NCBI RefSeq assembly: GCF_047675955.1
Contig: NC_132904.1
Span: 85,193,447 to 85,257,446 of the forward strand
DNA from: Chlorocebus sabaeus
Taxonomy: Eukaryota; Chordata; Mammalia; Primates; Cercopithecidae
Reading direction: 5' to 3'
Length of the DNA: 64,000 nt
Shown here in pieces: positions 59,641 through 64,000 of the stretch (position 1 is the stretch's first letter; every line of letters begins with the position of its first letter). Made by a program: the position numbers and the translations under genes. The notes under the pieces were generated by a model. The model ran no database searches, had not been told where the DNA came from, and saw only the letters and a program-made list of their open reading frames with translations.

Positions 59641-60860
59641 AACCCACTTCTCTGAAGTGAATTAATCAACGAAATGCTGTGGAGAGGAGGTCACCTCAGT
59701 GTCATCCTGAGGGGTCAGAGCAGGAGCCAGCATGCTCTAGACATGAATCTGTGGCACTGGGTGGCTGGGCTGTTTGCCTGGACTCACCCTAAGTCAACAG
59801 AGGCTGTATTTCCATCATCATTTCCGGGCAAGCTTGTGCTTCTGGCATCATCTCCATGTGCCCTGGGGGCAAATTTAGCGGAGTTTTGAATGTGTGAATG
59901 CTCCATTATATCTGAGTGTCTGAAAATCTCTCTCTTCACAAACATGCACTGAACAAACAGAATCTGTTCTCAATAGGAAACAACTGTGCCACTGGAGTTG
60001 GCAGGAGGAAGTTGGAAATAAAGCAAGTCAAAGCTCTGCTGCCTACCAAGCTGCCTCTTCCAGCTTCCTGTCGAAGGCCCCTTTGGTTCTCTCTCCACAA
60101 ACCAGAGGGAAAATGCTGGGTATTCTCATTCACAACTTCAATTGTTTCAAATTAAACTACCCCAGGAGCTGAATTACCTGAGCTAATGTTTCTCATTATT
60201 GTGCCTCACTGCAATCTAAGAGGTTTCAAATAAGCTTCCCTGAAGATAGCCATTATTCCTTCATCTGTTCAAAAATAAAGCACTTGCAAAATTGCAATTG
60301 TATATACCACAGAAAGTGTTGCTTTGTTTGGTTTCATAAAAGTAGTGGGTGGAAAGAACATATTGACAACAAAATAGAAAAAGAAATGTCTGGAAAAAAA
60401 TAGTCTCCACCACATCCGTTAAATGTTTTATTGAAGCCCCTTGTATTTTTAGGGCCTGACAGAAAACCTTTGTTGAGCAGCATGCAGAACAGTGTTGCTT
60501 GGGCCTGCCTCACTAGGGAGAGCCCAACAGGCATGAATTCAAGCAGTCCTGGGATTAAATCATGGTGCTGTCACTTACTACTTAAGTTTTTTAAAAGAAG
60601 TCACTTAAGTTACTCAGAACTCAGTTTTCCACTCTCACAGAATATGTGTTAGGAAAATATGCTACTATAAATGGCTCCATAATAATAGGACTCTAAAGGA
60701 TAAAAACTGTTCAAGAAAAATTTGAAGAGGGCAGTCTCTGGCTTTTAATTCTGTGAATTAACTTGAAAAATATTGAGATCTATTATATGTGGCAGGTAGG
60801 TCTGTTGAGTATGTGTATGCATGCATGCGTGTTTGTTGGGGTGAAGGGAGCAGTGATACT
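59641..60860. other. Intron, weak MIR trace
   Basis: 60530-60640 (AAGCAGTCCTGGGATTAAAT ... ACTCAGTTTTCCACTCTC) resembles sense MIR. Remainder unassigned. Confidence 0.45.
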
Positions 60861-61290
60861 GAGAAGGTGCATTCCAGGTAGAAGAAACAGGATATGTAAA
60901 ATCTCTACAAAAAGAAGGTGCATCCAAGTTTGAGGATTTAAAAAGGCTCATGTGACAGTAATGCTGAAAAATGAAGTAGAACAATTAGAGTATAAAGGGT
61001 GAGTTGAGACCAGGAATGCTGATCATTTAGTGCTTTATGAAACTGGGATTTATCTCATTCCCTGGAGGGAACAGATGGCACACTCAGGTTAAAATAATTC
61101 AGGGAATTTGAGGAGGATGAATTAAGGGACTGTTTATAAAGGTGCAATGGAATCACTAGTAATAGTGCACCATTGGGGTCTAGTTACCAACCCTAAAACA
61201 AAGTGATAATGGGAGGAAGCAATGGCCTTAACGAGAACCAGGGATAGAAAAGTTTGAATGAGGAAGGGCTCTGACAGCAGAGTTTGTGAA
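60861..61290 (-). repeat. L2 fragment, antisense
   Basis: GTGCATTCCAGGTAGAAGAA, GATCATTTAGTGCTTTATGA, GAATTTGAGGAGGATGAATT: antisense L2 words. Confidence 0.55.
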
Positions 61291-61639
61291 AGGAACACAG
61301 ACAATCCCACAGGAAGGAAACTCAACAAAGTCATAAATATTCTGACCTCACTTGCCTTCCTCCATCTATCCTCTTGCTGGTACCTTCCACTGACTGAATT
61401 CTACTGCAGTCAAAGGCAAAATAGCCTATTGATGCCGTGATCCACTTGTGTCAGCTCCCAAGGCACTGGCCAGGACAAGGAAAAAGGGAGAGTGGGTCTG
61501 GAGGAACAAATGAAAGGGGCATTCTTTCTAAAGGAATATGTCTAATCAAATAGCAAAGAGAAGCTTCTAACCTCAAAATCCTTTGCTTTCTAGCACCCAT
61601 GGTTCTCATGCTGACACGTACTTCTCCACTCTGCTTGCT

Positions 61640-61840
61640 TGAGTTGATGGCCTGTACCAAACACTTGTTAGCTAAATAACCATAATTAAGTCATATCATC
61701 TCTCAATTTCCTCATCTATAAAACAGGAATAACAACAGTAACTATCGATTGGGATTATTGAAAGGATAAATGCAATAATACATTGAAAGCATGTAAAACA
61801 GTGTCTGGCAAATAGTAGGCACTACAAAAATGCTTCCTTT
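61640..61840 (+). repeat. MIR SINE, 3' part
   Basis: CTCAATTTCCTCATCTATAA, GGATTATTGAAAGGATAAAT, ACAGTGTCTGGCAAATAGTA: good MIR. Confidence 0.82.
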
Positions 61841-61984
61841 CCTGACTCAGATTATTGACATTTCAAAGAATCAGGAACACAAATTTAGAGACTTTTCCCA
61901 AAAAAATCATATAACTAGTCAATGTGAGAACTCAGAGAGAGAGATTCCACATCAAAACAGAAAGTCTAATAATGGTAATCTACA

Positions 61985-62115
61985 CTTTCCCTAACCACTC
62001 TCCTACACTGTGAATTCCTTTAAGGCAAGCGTTATGTCTCGTTCATTTTGCATCTCAGGAACCCATTAAGCATATGAGTTTTTTCTCAGACAGTGTTTGA
62101 TGAATGAATATATAA
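61985..62115 (+). repeat. L2 LINE 3' end
   Basis: GTGAATTCCTTTAAGGCAAG ... CAGTGTTTGATGAATGAATA: L2 3' terminus. Confidence 0.75.
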
Positions 62116-63340
62116 AGCACAGTGACAGAAGGTATAGAAGTAATTACTGGAGGACAGAGGAGAACTTTTCTTGCAAGTCTAAAATCCTTCTCTCTTGCCC
62201 TGTATAAATAATTCTATAAATAACAAGATATAACTTGGCTTTTTCAAAAAGGTACTGAGATTCAGTAATATATTTTGTTAAAAATTAACATATTGTGTGA
62301 TTGCTCTGAAGTCCATTACTTTGGTTGAATATTTGAATCACCATTTCTGAAGTACCCCTGTCTCCAGGACATCCCATGTACGTCCTACAAGCAGAGATGA
62401 TCTACATCTTGTAGGAGCTTGTTAGATCCAACATTCTCTGCAGTCTAGGGTGCTTGTTATTGTTTGGTTAGAGAAATGATGTCTTATTTAACATATGCTT
62501 TTAGTGGTCTCATTGGAGTTTTATTTATTTCGTCCTGCACTGAAAGTGTGATGACAGCCTGGGGCTTCTCTGTGAAATTGAGTCTGAAAGTGCATAACCA
62601 AGGTGATCATCTTAACATCTTACTTGCATGGAAGTAAGTTGGATTCTTAAATTATAGCAAAGGCAACTTAGTCATCTTAGGGTTAAAATAGTCTTATAAT
62701 GAATATTGTTCATAGTTTGATGCCCATAAAACCACACAGAAAATAGACGAGGAGTCAGGAGATGTGGGCCGTGTCATTGATAGTTGGAGAGTTGTTTCCT
62801 AAACATTGAATAGTTGTCAGTTTGGCTACTTGTGAATTCAGAGTAATAACTTGCCTTGCCACCATCTCAACAATGACATTAGAATCAGATGCAATTTTAT
62901 CTGTGAACATGCTATGAATAGTATAAAGAATAATGTAAAAGCCAAAGTTATTATTTTTCTGTTTACTGTATTTTACAAATATACGTTCTTTTTCCTATGT
63001 GGTATCGTTGGTATTCAGTGAGGTTTCTTGCGTTTGGTCAAGGCCAGGGGCTATGCCAAGTGTAGGTAGGCTCCAGTTTAGAAAAAGGAATAACTGTCTT
63101 CTATTCCCTTCTAGACTTGGGTAAATATTAGTAGGTTTATGGCAAAATTTTGGAATATTCACAGCTTGCAATGGCATACCAGAAAGCATACTGCTATACT
63201 GTGCCTCTGAGTCACATTGAACATTTAGTTAAAGAAAACCCAAATATTTATTAATCATGTATTAAAAGCCAGGTGGTGTGTTAGCTAAGGGGTCTCTAAA
63301 TAAAAAGTAATAAAATTTGCTCTTTCCTAGGGATGTTCAT
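62116..63340. other. Intron with no recognised element
   Basis: Nothing recognised. Confidence 0.55.
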
Positions 63341-63344
63341 GGCT

Positions 63345-63560
63345 TATTACAGTGCAGTGCAGATACTGAGTAAGACCTTTGGGTAGATAACGTGATGTCT
63401 CTCCATACCTCCATTTCCATCATGTGTAAAATATGGATAGTAATTATATCTACCATTTAATGGTTCTATGAAGATGAAACAAGTTTGGTAATTATAAAGC
63501 TTTAATACAGCATATGCCATGCAATAGGTGCTGAACTAATGCTGACTAGTTGTTTATTAT
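63345..63560 (+). repeat. MIR SINE, diverged
   Basis: CCATACCTCCATTTCCATCA, GGTTCTATGAAGATGAAACA, CATGCAATAGGTGCTGAACT: MIR core and tail. Confidence 0.6.
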
Positions 63561-64000
63561 TAGGAAGGACACACAAAGAAACAGATCTCTCTATACCTGC
63601 TACATAGTGACAGACAGAAATGATGCTGTTATATGAAGAATATTTATCCATCTTGTTTTACTCTCCCGAGGTGGAGGCATGTTTTCTTGTACACTCAAAG
63701 ATTAGAATGTCACAGGCATGAATATGATGTTGCAGACATCATAGAAAGAAAAACAGTCTTTTTCTCCAGTGGGAAGTATGTGTGTTTCTGTTGGTCCCTG
63801 CTAGCACATACGGGTACTCTCTGATGATGGGACATTCTAGGAGATTTAAATTCATTTGGGGGCCTAAATGATTAAGATGCTACAAAAGAAAAAAATAGTC
63901 CAATTATCTCTAGGAATTTCCCCAATTTTTGATTGTTCTTCTTGAAATTAAGAAAACCATATATTTTGCTTTCAACTGAGAGCAAAATGTTTTTCAATGA
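63561..64000. other. Intron with no recognised element
   Basis: Nothing recognised up to the window edge. Confidence 0.5.

Larger units (their letters stand above)
1987..64000 (-). other. GRM5: GRM5 intron upstream of the exon (partial)
   Basis: The whole stretch above the acceptor is intronic. Translating both strands shows no further GRM5 coding block: the preceding exon, which should end in a Gly-Ser-rich LLLGS segment, is absent. The intron is therefore longer than 62 kb, in line with the very large introns of this gene. Its content is listed element by element. Where no element is listed, I see only AT-rich sequence without recognisable structure. Confidence 0.9.

Noticed and set aside
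1987..64000. Further GRM5 exons
   Set aside because: I looked on the minus strand for the preceding exon (expected to contain the YNWTYVS and LLLGS segments) and found none. The window ends before it.
1..64000. CRISPR arrays, bacterial operons, tRNA or rRNA genes
   Set aside because: The sequence is primate nuclear DNA. No regularly spaced repeats, cloverleaf or rRNA core motifs were found; tRNA-like matches are MIR or Alu.

Overview
This window is nuclear DNA from an Old World monkey (Cercopithecidae). The three youngest-looking Alu copies carry the motif GAGATCCGGCCACT or a one-base variant just before the second-monomer end, which I associate with the AluYR lineages of macaques and their relatives. 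The single coding exon is almost identical to primate GRM5. The genus cannot be fixed from this sequence alone.

The window is essentially one gene seen from the inside. A 236-bp internal exon of GRM5 (metabotropic glutamate receptor 5) lies on the minus strand at 1751-1986, with clear acceptor and donor sites. It encodes residues 305-382 of the extracellular glutamate-binding domain. Everything above 1986 is the long intron upstream of this exon, and everything below 1751 is the start of the next intron. I found no second exon, no processed pseudogene and no RNA gene.

The introns are mostly old transposable elements. 1-15 kb: sparse L2, a young Alu, a Tigger with a nested MER2, a MER1, an MLT1 LTR, and an Alu inside another MER2. 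15-22 kb: a reversed MaLR LTR and a broken old L1. That L1 is interrupted by an AluS, a 5'-inverted second L1, a solo LTR with a 5-bp target duplication, and a young Alu. 22-33 kb: L2 in both orientations, AluJ, AluS and microsatellites. 33-36 kb: a complete MaLR provirus (LTR-internal-LTR) with target duplication, then an Alu followed by about 400 bp of almost pure AT. 36-48 kb: MIR and L2, a locally templated composite duplication at 42.4-44.7 kb, a reversed MER52 LTR, and a 5'-truncated young Alu. 48-54 kb: ERVL pol remnants and a cluster of three MaLR LTRs. 54-64 kb: L2, MIR, MER5A, MER2 and a short CAG repeat.

The most unusual structure is at 44162-44700. It joins a direct copy of 42392-42692 to an inverted copy of 43178-43413, and a perfect 9-bp hairpin abuts its left edge. 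This looks like an old replication template-switch event. The second is in the exon: codon 382 reads Asp (GAT), where human GRM5 as I recall it has a glycosylated Asn. Repeat family names are from memory of consensus sequences; no database search was run. Boundaries given without a target duplication are approximate.
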